From the NCBI GenBank assembly GCA_036939755.1, contig JALLAZ010000696.1, forward strand, positions 1 through 12,864: a DNA stretch of 12,864 nucleotides. Direction: 5' to 3'. Below the pieces are notes generated by a model, which was given only the letters and a program-made list of their open reading frames with translations, did no database searches and was not told where the DNA came from. The DNA is from Stephanodiscus triporus. Taxonomy: Eukaryota; Bacillariophyta; Thalassiosirophyceae; Thalassiosirales; Thalassiosiraceae. Made by a program: the position numbers and the translations under genes. Of this stretch, positions 1-6,667 are shown one piece after another. How positions within the stretch are numbered: the first letter of the stretch is position 1; every line of letters starts with the position of its first letter.

Positions 1-125
1 CTATCTTAGTGTAAGTTACATACAGTAGCCCAAGCGAAGATTCGAATTTGAGTGGGCGCAGCCCCTATGGGCTTGTGACAATAAATTTTTACAAGGGGGG
101 GTACCATAGCGAGCATGGGTTAGTG

Positions 126-140
126 CTTGTTTAATGGTGG
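126..140 (+). repeat. Left terminal inverted repeat
   Basis: These 15 bases are the exact reverse complement of 1538-1552. They lie three bases inside a TTA that also flanks the right copy. Confidence 0.6.
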
Positions 141-164
141 GTACGATATCGGACTATCGTACCC
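139..164. repeat. Subterminal palindrome with GTACGAT arms
   Basis: GGGTACGAT (139-147) and ATCGTACCC (156-164) are perfect 9-base arms around an 8-base spacer. The core GTACGAT/ATCGTAC recurs at 169-175, 260-266, 1398-1404, 1413-1419 and 1467-1473. It therefore clusters near both ends of the proposed element, as transposase-binding subterminal motifs do. Confidence 0.55.
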
Positions 165-469
165 CCAAATCGTACCCCGAAAATCCTCGCTGAGATGGGG
201 GGTACGCACCCCTGTTTACAGGTAAAAATAACAAATCGGAGTTTCTTAGTATGATATCTATCGTACTTATTTATCTACTTTACCTAACCAAAGACTTCGC
301 GAAAAGTACATCACCATGGTGAAGCCGTACCCCAGATCCCATGGCATGGCTATGTTATTTTTAGCCAAACCCTCGGTGCAACCCCTTCGCGATGGACTGG
401 TCGAGAGCGCTGTCGAAGGATTTTATTGAATTATGTAAATCGGCTAAGAAAAAAATTAATTAATACACT

Positions 470-1240
470 CATCTATTTATTTCATTTTTAACCTCCTCCA
501 AACTCGATCGCAACGAAATCAATACGATCGCGCTCCCCTCACGTCCCCATCAGGTTGCGCGTCCTTTATGATCCCCCCTCCGTCGTTCCTGCATGTTTCT
601 GGTTGGTTGTAGTGTAAAATCGTCGTCTGGCGGCCGCCTAAGACCACGATCTGATTTATTTTCTTAATTTGTTTTTCACATCATTCGCTGCCCCAAACGC
701 CGTGAAATCTCCATCCCATAAGTTCCGACACGGTTGAAACTCGTTATGACACCTCCCCCCATCACCGAAACTGTCTTTCGGTTGGTTGTTGTGTGTCTCT
801 TCGTCTTTTGGTGGCCGTGTACTGCCAAGGAGTTTATTTTTTCATTTGATTTTTCGTCGCTCGAATAGCCGTCGAAATCGAAGGGTAATCGTCCTCCCCC
901 AACGCTCCGCCACGGCAGAATATCGTCCCAAATATTCGACCCATCGCTGGTACTATTTCCGGTTGGTTGTCATGTCGGTTCGGCCAGGGGCGGCCGCTTA
1001 AGGCCGAGGCCCGGTCCCTGTCTCTCTTTTTTCCGTCGCCCCACCATTTGCCGCCAAAAACGACAGGAAATAGTCCACCCCACGCGTTCCGCCTCGGTCG
1101 CGTCTCATCAGCAACACCCCCCCCCATCTCAACCGACCTTCGGTTGGTTGTTGTGTCTATTGACAAAACGGTCGTCGTCGAAGGTCGCGGCCCCGCCCAT
1201 CTCTCAATTTGTCGATGGATGCCTTTTGGCGCCCAAAACA
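470..1240. repeat. Degenerate tandem array, about 180-base period
   Basis: GGTTGGTTGT occurs at 601-610, 780-789, 961-970 and 1142-1151, spaced 179, 181 and 181 bases apart. Other landmarks keep the same phase. GGCGGCCGC lies 28 bases into the first and third units. A pyrimidine-rich stretch and a GAAATC/GGAAAT-like word precede a C-rich tract in each unit. A partial earlier unit is recognisable from about 470. The copies have diverged strongly outside these blocks. Overlapping frames on both strands here are low in complexity and look like products of the repeat, so I call no gene. Array limits are approximate. Confidence 0.6.
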
Positions 1241-1412
1241 AGGGTAAGGAGAGTGACGAGAACAAGCCGCGCCCCCTAGCACCTGAAAAGGACTTATGGG
1301 GAGGTGCGGCGCCGTGATTCGGGTCCATGGCGGATGTTGCCACGGAGAGCAAGGGCAAAGCCGCTGGGGGTAGGGTGACTGTTCATGTGGGGGGGGGGTA
1401 CGATTGGGGGGG

Positions 1413-1473
1413 GTACGATTTTTTTTGTGAGGCGGGCGTTTTCAAAATGCCCGCCTCAGAAAAAAAATCGTAC
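1413..1473. repeat. 61-base near-perfect palindrome (long hairpin)
   Basis: The left arm is GTACGA, eight T, then a GC-rich block ending GGCGGGC. The right arm is its complement, ending in eight A and TCGTAC. About 28 pairs form, with one G-G mismatch and one G-T wobble around a tiny loop near 1443. Two G runs (1389-1398 and 1406-1413) and a second GTACGAT lie just upstream. It sits close to the right end of the proposed element. A short bacterial-style terminator makes no sense here; a foldback or MITE-type structure fits better. Confidence 0.75.
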
Positions 1474-1537
1474 GGCTCATAACCCGCTATTTTGGTCGGT
1501 TATCCTACCCCGAAACTCGGAAACTCGGATTTTGGAA

Positions 1538-1552
1538 CCACCATTAAACAAG
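1538..1552 (-). repeat. Right terminal inverted repeat
   Basis: Exact reverse complement of 126-140. Read on the minus strand the end is GGCCTTGTTTAATGGTGG, close to known Tourist/PIF-type ends. It lies in the promoter region of the HA-repeat gene that starts at 1636. Confidence 0.6.
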
Positions 1553-1635
1553 GCCTTATCCCTACGAGCACTTTTTCCCACCGGTAGCACACATCGTACA
1601 CGCGCACAAGAGACCGGTGACGGTGACGGCCCAAC

Positions 1636-2709
1636 ATGTCGTTGATTTCAAGATCCTTCAGGCCGTTGAGGGGGGCATTGCGATCATTCCTCAAGCCGAT
1701 CACATCCGCAGCGTCTATCCGAATCGGACTAACTAAAGCTTCAATTTCATCGACGGGGTACAAAAACTCCCACAATACTCGGAGATTTCTATCGCTTGTG
1801 GGGGCGGGGGGAATTCGATGTCTGAATTCCAGTGCCGCCGATGAAATTGATGAATTTTCCCCATGTTCTGATGCCACCGATGAACATAACGATGACACGG
1901 TCGACGCCTCCCGCAGAAAGACGCGTTGGGATAGAATGTGGAACAGACGCTACGAGGAATTGAAAGAATATGTTGCCGAACATGGCGATTCATTGGTCCC
2001 TTGGAAATATGCAAAAAATGAATCACTGGGAGTATGGGTGAAAAGGCAAAGGAGTCATTTCAATTCGAGTAAGTTTGCCCTGTCTAATGAACGTATAAAG
2101 AAGCTGGACGAGATTGGATTCATATGGGATGTGCATGAAGCTCAATGGTTCGAAAGGCTGCAAGAGTTGAAAGAATATAAAAAGAATCACGGGGACACGC
2201 TTGTGCCCAGAGATAACCGTGAATATCCATTACTAGGGCGTTGGGTGAATACGCAACGATCAGATTATACACGCTACCAGAAAATAAAGGAACTCGAGGA
2301 GAATTGGAGAGGCGTTGAGGTGTTGGATGACAAAGTGAAAGAAGAGATGGACCGATTGACGACAAGAGGCATGACTGAGAAACGCATTCAACTTCTTGAA
2401 GCGGAGGGTTTTGTTTGGGATGTGCATGCACATGCCTGGGAATTGCGATTCCAAGAGTTGCGCACTTTAGTGGCTTTAGACGGCCGTGCTGTCTTTATTC
2501 AGCAACCAAAAGGTTGCACCCATGATCGATACGATCCTCTGGCCGCATGGGCGTCCATGCAGAGAGAAAATTTTATGAAGCGCCAGAATGGGCTACACAC
2601 AACATTGACCGAGGACAGGATCGAAAAGCTTAATTCTATTGGTTTTGCATGGGAGAAACCAAAGAAGAGAGTTCGGCGCATATCAATGAAGAGGCAACAC
2701 TTTATTTGA
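1636..2709 (+). CDS. Helicase-associated (HA) repeat protein, three repeats
   Basis: An intronless frame of 357 residues. Three copies of the helicase-associated domain (Pfam HA type) follow one another at about residues 98-165, 169-262 and 266-340. Each has a W near its start, an L/F-QELK-like helix, an HGD-LVP-like segment (clear in repeats 1 and 2, degraded in 3), a W-V/A-x-x-QR motif, and a closing helix ending G-F-x-W. Repeat 2 carries an extra charged segment at about 214-245. No helicase motor is present. This stand-alone form is common in diatoms and its function is unknown; nucleic-acid binding is only presumed. The first 60 residues are rich in R, S and L with no acidic residue, like a mitochondrial presequence. 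An acidic linker follows at about 69-90. The ATG at 1636 is chosen because it opens this presequence. The right end of the putative mobile element lies 80 bases upstream. Confidence 0.85.
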   Translation: MSLISRSFRPLRGALRSFLKPITSAASIRIGLTKASISSTGYKNSHNTRRFLSLVGAGGIRCLNSSAADEIDEFSPCSDATDEHNDDTVDASRRKTRWDRMWNRRYEELKEYVAEHGDSLVPWKYAKNESLGVWVKRQRSHFNSSKFALSNERIKKLDEIGFIWDVHEAQWFERLQELKEYKKNHGDTLVPRDNREYPLLGRWVNTQRSDYTRYQKIKELEENWRGVEVLDDKVKEEMDRLTTRGMTEKRIQLLEAEGFVWDVHAHAWELRFQELRTLVALDGRAVFIQQPKGCTHDRYDPLAAWASMQRENFMKRQNGLHTTLTEDRIEKLNSIGFAWEKPKKRVRRISMKRQHFI

Positions 2710-2885
2710 GAGTAGATAAAGGCCAAAACAGTTTCCATAATGATACCTCAGTCCATCTAATCATTTGCATGATTAACTTGACTAAGCGTGAGAAATATGG
2801 CACAACGTTTTATAGATGTGAATGCACCCAATTATTAGAAACCGTTATGAGGTATGGATATGGGTCGAGTTTGAATTGCTTTTAT

Positions 2886-4703
2886 TCACCAACAGAAATC
2901 AACGAAGGATGGCGCCCTCGAAGCATCTCCCAAACCAAGTATCATCTTGGCCGCACGCACCGCAGTCCTGCCGACAGCGACGTGCGGCTCGTCGGGGGAC
3001 AGCGGCACGATGCCGGTTCCCTCCTTCCGGCCCAAGATGGAATTCGCGGCCTCTATGCCCGTGACGAACGCCTTCTCCTGGGACCAGGACCCGTGCCTTG
3101 AACGGACCAGATCGCCGCAGAAATAAACGTTCAGGATCGATGACGACCGGACATCGGGCATGTTTGCGTAGGACCCGGGCGAGTACCAATTGACGGCCTG
3201 AGGCAGGCGGACTATTGTGGCGTCCAGCACCCTCGCATCAATCGACTGCCGTCCGAGAATCGTATCTAAATCTCTCTTAGCCTTTTCCAATATGGCCGCA
3301 TCGCTCATCACCAATAGCGAGGCGGCGTGGTAGTAATCGATTTCGATCACGCTTCCTGGGACTTTACTTTGTCCGTTATTTTCAATGACATCGTGAAGCG
3401 TGGTTATGTCGAAGAAAGTCATGCCAACTCCTCTATCGAAGCCCCAGCACGCGTTGGCCGAGTAAGGGACGTCCAATTTACTATCCAAGTACAGTCGGGT
3501 CGCCAGCACCCCCGTTCCTCTCAGGTTTGTGAATTTTCGGAATTCCGAATGCCGCGAAAGCTCTGGACTATTCCTCACCATCGCGTTGAGAGCTGCGCCA
3601 CCAACCGCGAATACGACGCTGTCCGAATCCAGTGTAAAGGTGGCTTCTTCGACAGCCTCTCTCCCCTCCCTGGTGCATATCACCCTGGCGATGTTGTCGC
3701 CGCTGCCCATCTCGAATCCTCTAACTCGCGCGGAGGTCTCGAAATTCACGCCCAGCGTCCTCAGATGGGCCACCCACGGATCGAGGATCATTTCGCCAAC
3801 GTTCCCCCTACACCACCTGACGTCGAACGACGTCGAGGTCCTGAGAACAAAGAAGTACGCCATCCCCAACGCCGCTGCGGCGCTGCACTCGGATCCGGGC
3901 GCGAATAGTCCCGTTAGCACCATCGGCTCGATCGCCTCGTCGTAGCACCGCCTCGACACCCCAAGTCGGGTGCACATGTCACGGAACGACGAGGCGTCGT
4001 ACTTCTCCCACGCCTCGACGGAGTCGTCGAAGTCGAGGAAAGCCAGGACCAGGGGCAGGGCCGACGCTCGATCGAGGGGGGGGAGGTTGAGGAATCTCGT
4101 GTACAGGGCCTGGGCGAGTCCCGTGGGCAGTCGCGGGGGCGGCGGCCCTCCCGACGACGATGCGCCAGCGGTACGGAAGACTGGCCACACCGCCTCAAGT
4201 CCCCGGGGGGAGTACTGTCCCTGCTCGGCGTACCCCGTGAGGACGTCGTCTATCGCGTCGATCGTCGGGAGGTCATTCAACAGCGAGAAGATGTTGCGGT
4301 AATTGTCCCAAAAGCCGTGCTGTCCCGCCTCCCCGCCCCTCGTCATGCCCCCGATCGTGCCGTAGCCGTCGCGCACGAGTCCCCCCGCGCGGGCGGAGGC
4401 GTCGACGATCGTGACGTCGAGCGACGACGACGATCCGCGTCCCTCCCCCGACGTGACGAGGGCGTGCGCCGCCGACAGGCCGCCCCATCCGGCCCCGATG
4501 ATGCATATCCGCCGCCGTCCTCGTTCTCCCTCAGGCACGACGACGTCGTCGCCGTCGTCGTCGCCCGTCGTCGTCGCGGATGCGAGTCGCGAACGGGATC
4601 GGATCCGACGCGCGGCATTGTGATCATGATGCTGTCGATGTGGTGCGAAGGCGCGCGCGCTCGCGGCAAGGCAGTAGATGATGATGGCAAAGACCACAAC
4701 CAT
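2886..4703 (-). CDS. Plastid-targeted FAD-dependent amine oxidase/carotene-desaturase-like oxidoreductase
   Basis: An intronless frame of 605 residues from the ATG at 4703. The frame stays open to 4781, but this inner ATG starts exactly at a hydrophobic signal peptide (MVVVFAIIIYCLAASA). That runs into R-AFAP at about 17-21, matching the ASA-FAP transit motif of diatom plastid proteins. A basic, Ser-rich transit-like stretch follows. The FAD-binding Rossmann motif G-A-G-W-G-G is at 70-75, with the acidic end of the second strand near D101 and a following R-A-G-G. The C-terminal FAD motif (F-C-G-D, then G-S-W-S-Q-E-K-A) is at about 528-545. This is the layout of the amine oxidase/phytoene and zeta-carotene desaturase superfamily. 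A GQHGFW motif near 130 recalls zeta-carotene-desaturase-like proteins, but I cannot assign the substrate. The start codon is 117 bases from the divergent MsrA gene. Confidence 0.8.
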   Translation of the reverse strand: MVVVFAIIIYCLAASARAFAPHRQHHDHNAARRIRSRSRLASATTTGDDDGDDVVVPEGERGRRRICIIGAGWGGLSAAHALVTSGEGRGSSSSLDVTIVDASARAGGLVRDGYGTIGGMTRGGEAGQHGFWDNYRNIFSLLNDLPTIDAIDDVLTGYAEQGQYSPRGLEAVWPVFRTAGASSSGGPPPPRLPTGLAQALYTRFLNLPPLDRASALPLVLAFLDFDDSVEAWEKYDASSFRDMCTRLGVSRRCYDEAIEPMVLTGLFAPGSECSAAAALGMAYFFVLRTSTSFDVRWCRGNVGEMILDPWVAHLRTLGVNFETSARVRGFEMGSGDNIARVICTREGREAVEEATFTLDSDSVVFAVGGAALNAMVRNSPELSRHSEFRKFTNLRGTGVLATRLYLDSKLDVPYSANACWGFDRGVGMTFFDITTLHDVIENNGQSKVPGSVIEIDYYHAASLLVMSDAAILEKAKRDLDTILGRQSIDARVLDATIVRLPQAVNWYSPGSYANMPDVRSSSILNVYFCGDLVRSRHGSWSQEKAFVTGIEAANSILGRKEGTGIVPLSPDEPHVAVGRTAVRAAKMILGLGDASRAPSFVDFCW

Positions 4704-4820
4704 GGTCGTCTGCTGGGATGGTGTGTCCCGTCGCTCCCGCGCAAAAAAAAGCAGGAAGGAAGAAAAGAAAACACAGAACAAGAGAGAAGAGAAGGACGCG
4801 ACGCCGTCAGATCTGGACCC
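4704..4820. promoter_or_regulatory. Short bidirectional promoter between flavoprotein and MsrA genes
   Basis: Only 117 bases separate the two divergent start codons, so the region must hold both 5' leaders and the shared control sites. It contains a purine-rich A/G tract at about 4741-4795. I see no clear TATA box. Confidence 0.55.
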
Positions 4821-5522
4821 ATGAAGGCCACGATTGCCGCCACCATCGGCACTTCTCTGCTAGCAACCTGCTCTTCGTTTACACCCAACATATTATTCCG
4901 CACGCCTCATAGATTCGCCATGACCGGCAACGACATTTGTCCCGAAATCGCCACGACGGCCAGCAATCCCGCGCACGAGGTGGCGGTGTTGGCCTCGGGA
5001 TGATTCTGGCACCCCCAGCGGGATTTTCGTCGCATGGGGGGAGTAGTCGACTGCATCGTGGGGTGAGCCCCTCCCCGTGTCGCACACGAGCAGCGATGTA
5101 ACTTTGATTTTTTTTTTGTATTTCCCGAATCGCATTCCCAATGAACAATCCTCGCAATCGTTCCTCGACATCGCAGGTACACGGGAGGCAAACGGAAGGG
5201 TCCAACTTACCAAAATATCATGGACGCGACCGAGGCATACATGGTGGAGTTCGACCCCTCGATCATTTCGTACGAAAAAATCCTCGACGCGTGGGCGGAG
5301 AATGCCCCGTTCTACCCATCTAAATGCCAGTACCGATCGGCGATATTCTACTGCAGCGAGGAACAGCTCGCCACCGCCCAGAGGAAGATCGACGACCTGA
5401 CGAAGGGAGGTCAGCGAAAGGTGTATGTTGATTTGGAGCCAGTGACGACATTTTACAGGGCAGAGGAATATCATCAGGATTTCCTCGACAAGCAGACGAG
5501 CGCACGTGTTCCACGATTCTAA
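4821..5522 (+). CDS. MSRA: Peptide methionine sulfoxide reductase A, selenocysteine-containing, one intron
   Basis: Joined exons 4821-5062 and 5177-5522 give 195 residues if TGA at 5001-5003 is read as selenocysteine (residue 61). MsrA reduces methionine-S-sulfoxide in proteins. Its catalytic motif is G-C-F-W; here it reads G-(TGA)-F-W at 60-63. The frame stays MsrA-like past the TGA: VGYTGG at 80-85 spans the splice junction, then PTY, QYRSAIFY at 132-139 and AEEYHQ at 176-181, ending in TAA. C78, C131 and C140 are possible resolving cysteines. The first 20 residues form a signal peptide followed by S-S-F-T-P, a fair match to the diatom plastid motif. Known: algal MsrA can be a selenoprotein, as in Chlamydomonas. 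Inference: this is a plastid selenoprotein, not a pseudogene, because only the catalytic codon is changed. Confidence 0.88.
5001..5003 (+). other. In-frame TGA, probable selenocysteine codon
   Basis: The TGA sits exactly where the catalytic Cys of the MsrA GCFW motif belongs, followed by TTC TGG (F-W). Coding similarity continues for about 134 residues after it, with no other in-frame stop once the intron is removed. Confidence 0.88.
5063..5176 (+). other. MsrA intron (GT-AG, phase 2)
   Basis: The donor is GG|GTGAGC and the acceptor is TCGCAG|G, giving 114 bases. Removal joins V-G with Y-T-G-G, restoring the conserved MsrA GYTGG motif and an open frame. A T-rich run at 5109-5118 and further pyrimidines lie inside. 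Confidence 0.9.
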
Positions 5523-5876
5523 TGAGCATGTTTTTTTTGCGAACACACCATCTGCTTGGTTAGGATACCTTTTCCACACGTCGATTCATTAGAGTTTAAT
5601 AAGGTGACCACGAGAATGATGGATTCTTCTTGTTCACTCGTCGTGATCGCGGATGAATCCTGAGAATCGCTGGAGCCTTTGATTTGGTCAGCTCAACTCC
5701 AAACTAATGAATGGATGCCCACATAATAGTATTACTTACAAATGATTTTTCTTAAACCTGGTTTGCTAATTCACTAGTATCCTACGACTTGTAGCCACCA
5801 CCACCACCTTATCGTTGAGAACGACGTCATCGTCAGGGTGTTGAGTGGCGTCCAGCATGCAGATACAACCTCCAGC
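5523..5876. other. 3' flank of MsrA, no gene seen
   Basis: AT-richer than the coding regions. It holds the candidate SECIS element in its first half, and further on a (CCA)n stretch near 5796-5808. I see no open frame or RNA gene. Confidence 0.5.
5583..5659 (+). promoter_or_regulatory. Candidate SECIS element in the MsrA 3' UTR
   Basis: A Sec-decoding eukaryotic mRNA needs a SECIS hairpin in its 3' UTR. About 60 bases after the stop, GATTCAT (5583-5589) pairs with ATGAATC (5653-5659) as a possible helix I. Inside are TGA (5605-5607) and TGA (5644-5646) as a possible quartet. They are followed by CCACGAG/CTCGTCG with one mismatch, then an unpaired AA at 5615-5616. Weak points: the first strand has 7 bases between quartet and AA where 11-13 is usual, and the 5' internal loop is long. 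An exclusive alternative uses ATGAT (5616-5620), GGATTC/GAATCC (5621-5626 with 5655-5660) and TGAG (5661-5664), but it lacks an apical AA. The region is likely; the exact fold is not settled. Confidence 0.35.
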
Positions 5877-6392
5877 TCACTTTTCACTGAGGTACATTTC
5901 TACATCCGGACCTGTGTCATCTGTCCACGCGAACCATGTGTTGCATGCGATTTGCGCAGCAAGGAGTAATTCCTGTAATTTGCTTTTTCCGTATGACTCC
6001 TGACTTTGTCCCTGGCATCGTCGACAAAGCCGCGGCGTGCTGTAGTCCTTGCTCGAGATTGTGCTTGGCATCTATTCGACGGATTCTACGTAAGACACCA
6101 TTCTCTTCGCCAATTTGATCATCTCGGAAGACTGGACGGCCTTTCTTCGTGATCGCGAGTGCCGATTTTGCCACAACGTTTGGGCAGCCAGTGACAATGG
6201 CGATGAAGTTAATGACGGAAAAGGGAAAGAACATAATTATTTAGGTGAGGTCGAGTGGGTAGGGGGGCAATTTGCGCAAGATGAGGGCAAAGGTTGTTCC
6301 TTCGGATCCCAACATCTAATAAACTTGCGAAGAACTTCTTTGACGAGAGCAGGATTGAGTCCATGTGGGAAAGAATCACTGAAAAGAGACAT
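5877..6392 (-). CDS. Unrecognised minus-strand gene, multi-exon or decayed
   Basis: Coding-like signal without a clean model. An ATG at 6392 in a good context (CCACCACC before ATG) opens a 51-codon frame with C-x-x-C (SSCANC) near its end and a TAA at 6237-6239. The same frame is open again at 5877-6071, ending in an acidic TWFAWTDDTGPDVEM-like tail and TGA; a TAG separates it from further open sequence upstream. Between roughly 6200 and 6000 a different frame looks better by its purine-any-pyrimidine codon pattern. Either two short introns remain unplaced or this is a broken gene. I recognise no family. It is divergent from the PH-domain gene at 6668, and the spacing fits a shared promoter. 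Outer limits are the possible start and last stop only. Confidence 0.25.
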
Positions 6393-6667
6393 GGTGGTGG
6401 TTTGTTTTCGGCCGAAATCACCCACCGCAAGTGCCGACGAATCGCATCGTCGAAGCTGTCCGCGGCTGGCTGTACATACCTCTCAGGTCACGGGGTGATA
6501 CGTAGCCATCTATCTACTTTGTCTCGGAGAACATGTTCAATCCCGCAGGTATCCTGTATCTTTCAGCTCGATTTAACCGTGGAAAATTAGCTCCCAGCAA
6601 ACCATATTGTGACCTACCCAACTACTGTAATGCCAATTTCACAATTGCATATTGAGAGAAGAGCAAG
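6393..6667. promoter_or_regulatory. Upstream region of the PH/PDZ gene
   Basis: 275 bases with no convincing frame. An in-frame TGA at 6653-6655 shows that the coding region downstream starts at or after 6656, supporting the ATG at 6668. If the minus-strand locus is real, this is a divergent promoter. Confidence 0.4.

Larger units (their letters stand above)
123..1555. mobile_element. Putative PIF/Harbinger-like non-autonomous element (MITE-like)
   Basis: Seen: CTTGTTTAATGGTGG at 126-140 returns as its exact reverse complement at 1538-1552. Read inward, the outermost bases are GTG+CTTG on the left and GGC+CTTG on the right. A TTA trinucleotide lies just outside each end (120-122 and 1556-1558). 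Known: PIF/Harbinger elements and Tourist-type MITEs make TTA/TAA target duplications and often have ends beginning GGCCTTGTTTA or similar. Inferred: a 1.4-kb element without its own transposase, inserted about 80 bases upstream of the HA-repeat gene. Inside are subterminal palindromes and a tandem array, but no open frame that reads like a transposase. A 3-base duplication is weak evidence on its own; the 15-base inverted repeat carries the call. Confidence 0.5.

Noticed and set aside
601..1151. Regularly spaced repeats as a CRISPR array
   Set aside because: The repeats are about 10 bases at 180-base spacing within diverged tandem units, in a eukaryotic sequence.
834..1358. Overlapping open frames on both strands (834-1358 minus, 967-1317 plus)
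   Set aside because: They lie in the 180-base tandem array, mirror each other's composition, and show no domain or codon pattern expected of a gene.
4541..4578. GTC-rich microsatellite as a separate element
   Set aside because: It simply encodes the Asp/Val-rich linker between the transit peptide and the FAD domain of the flavoprotein.
4317..5003. + strand frame of 228 codons running into MsrA exon 1
   Set aside because: Its first half is antisense to the 5' part of the flavoprotein and is Arg/Pro-rich. Only the part from the ATG at 4821 makes sense, as a targeting peptide and the start of MsrA.
5001..5003. TGA as a disabling mutation or part of an intron
   Set aside because: No splice pair removes it while keeping the flanking G and F-W. 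The rest of the frame is intact, and the change falls precisely on the residue replaced by Sec in known MsrA selenoproteins.
4893..5579. Minus-strand frame of 228 codons opposite MsrA
   Set aside because: It is a shadow of the MsrA exons and intron; the + strand encodes clear MsrA motifs.
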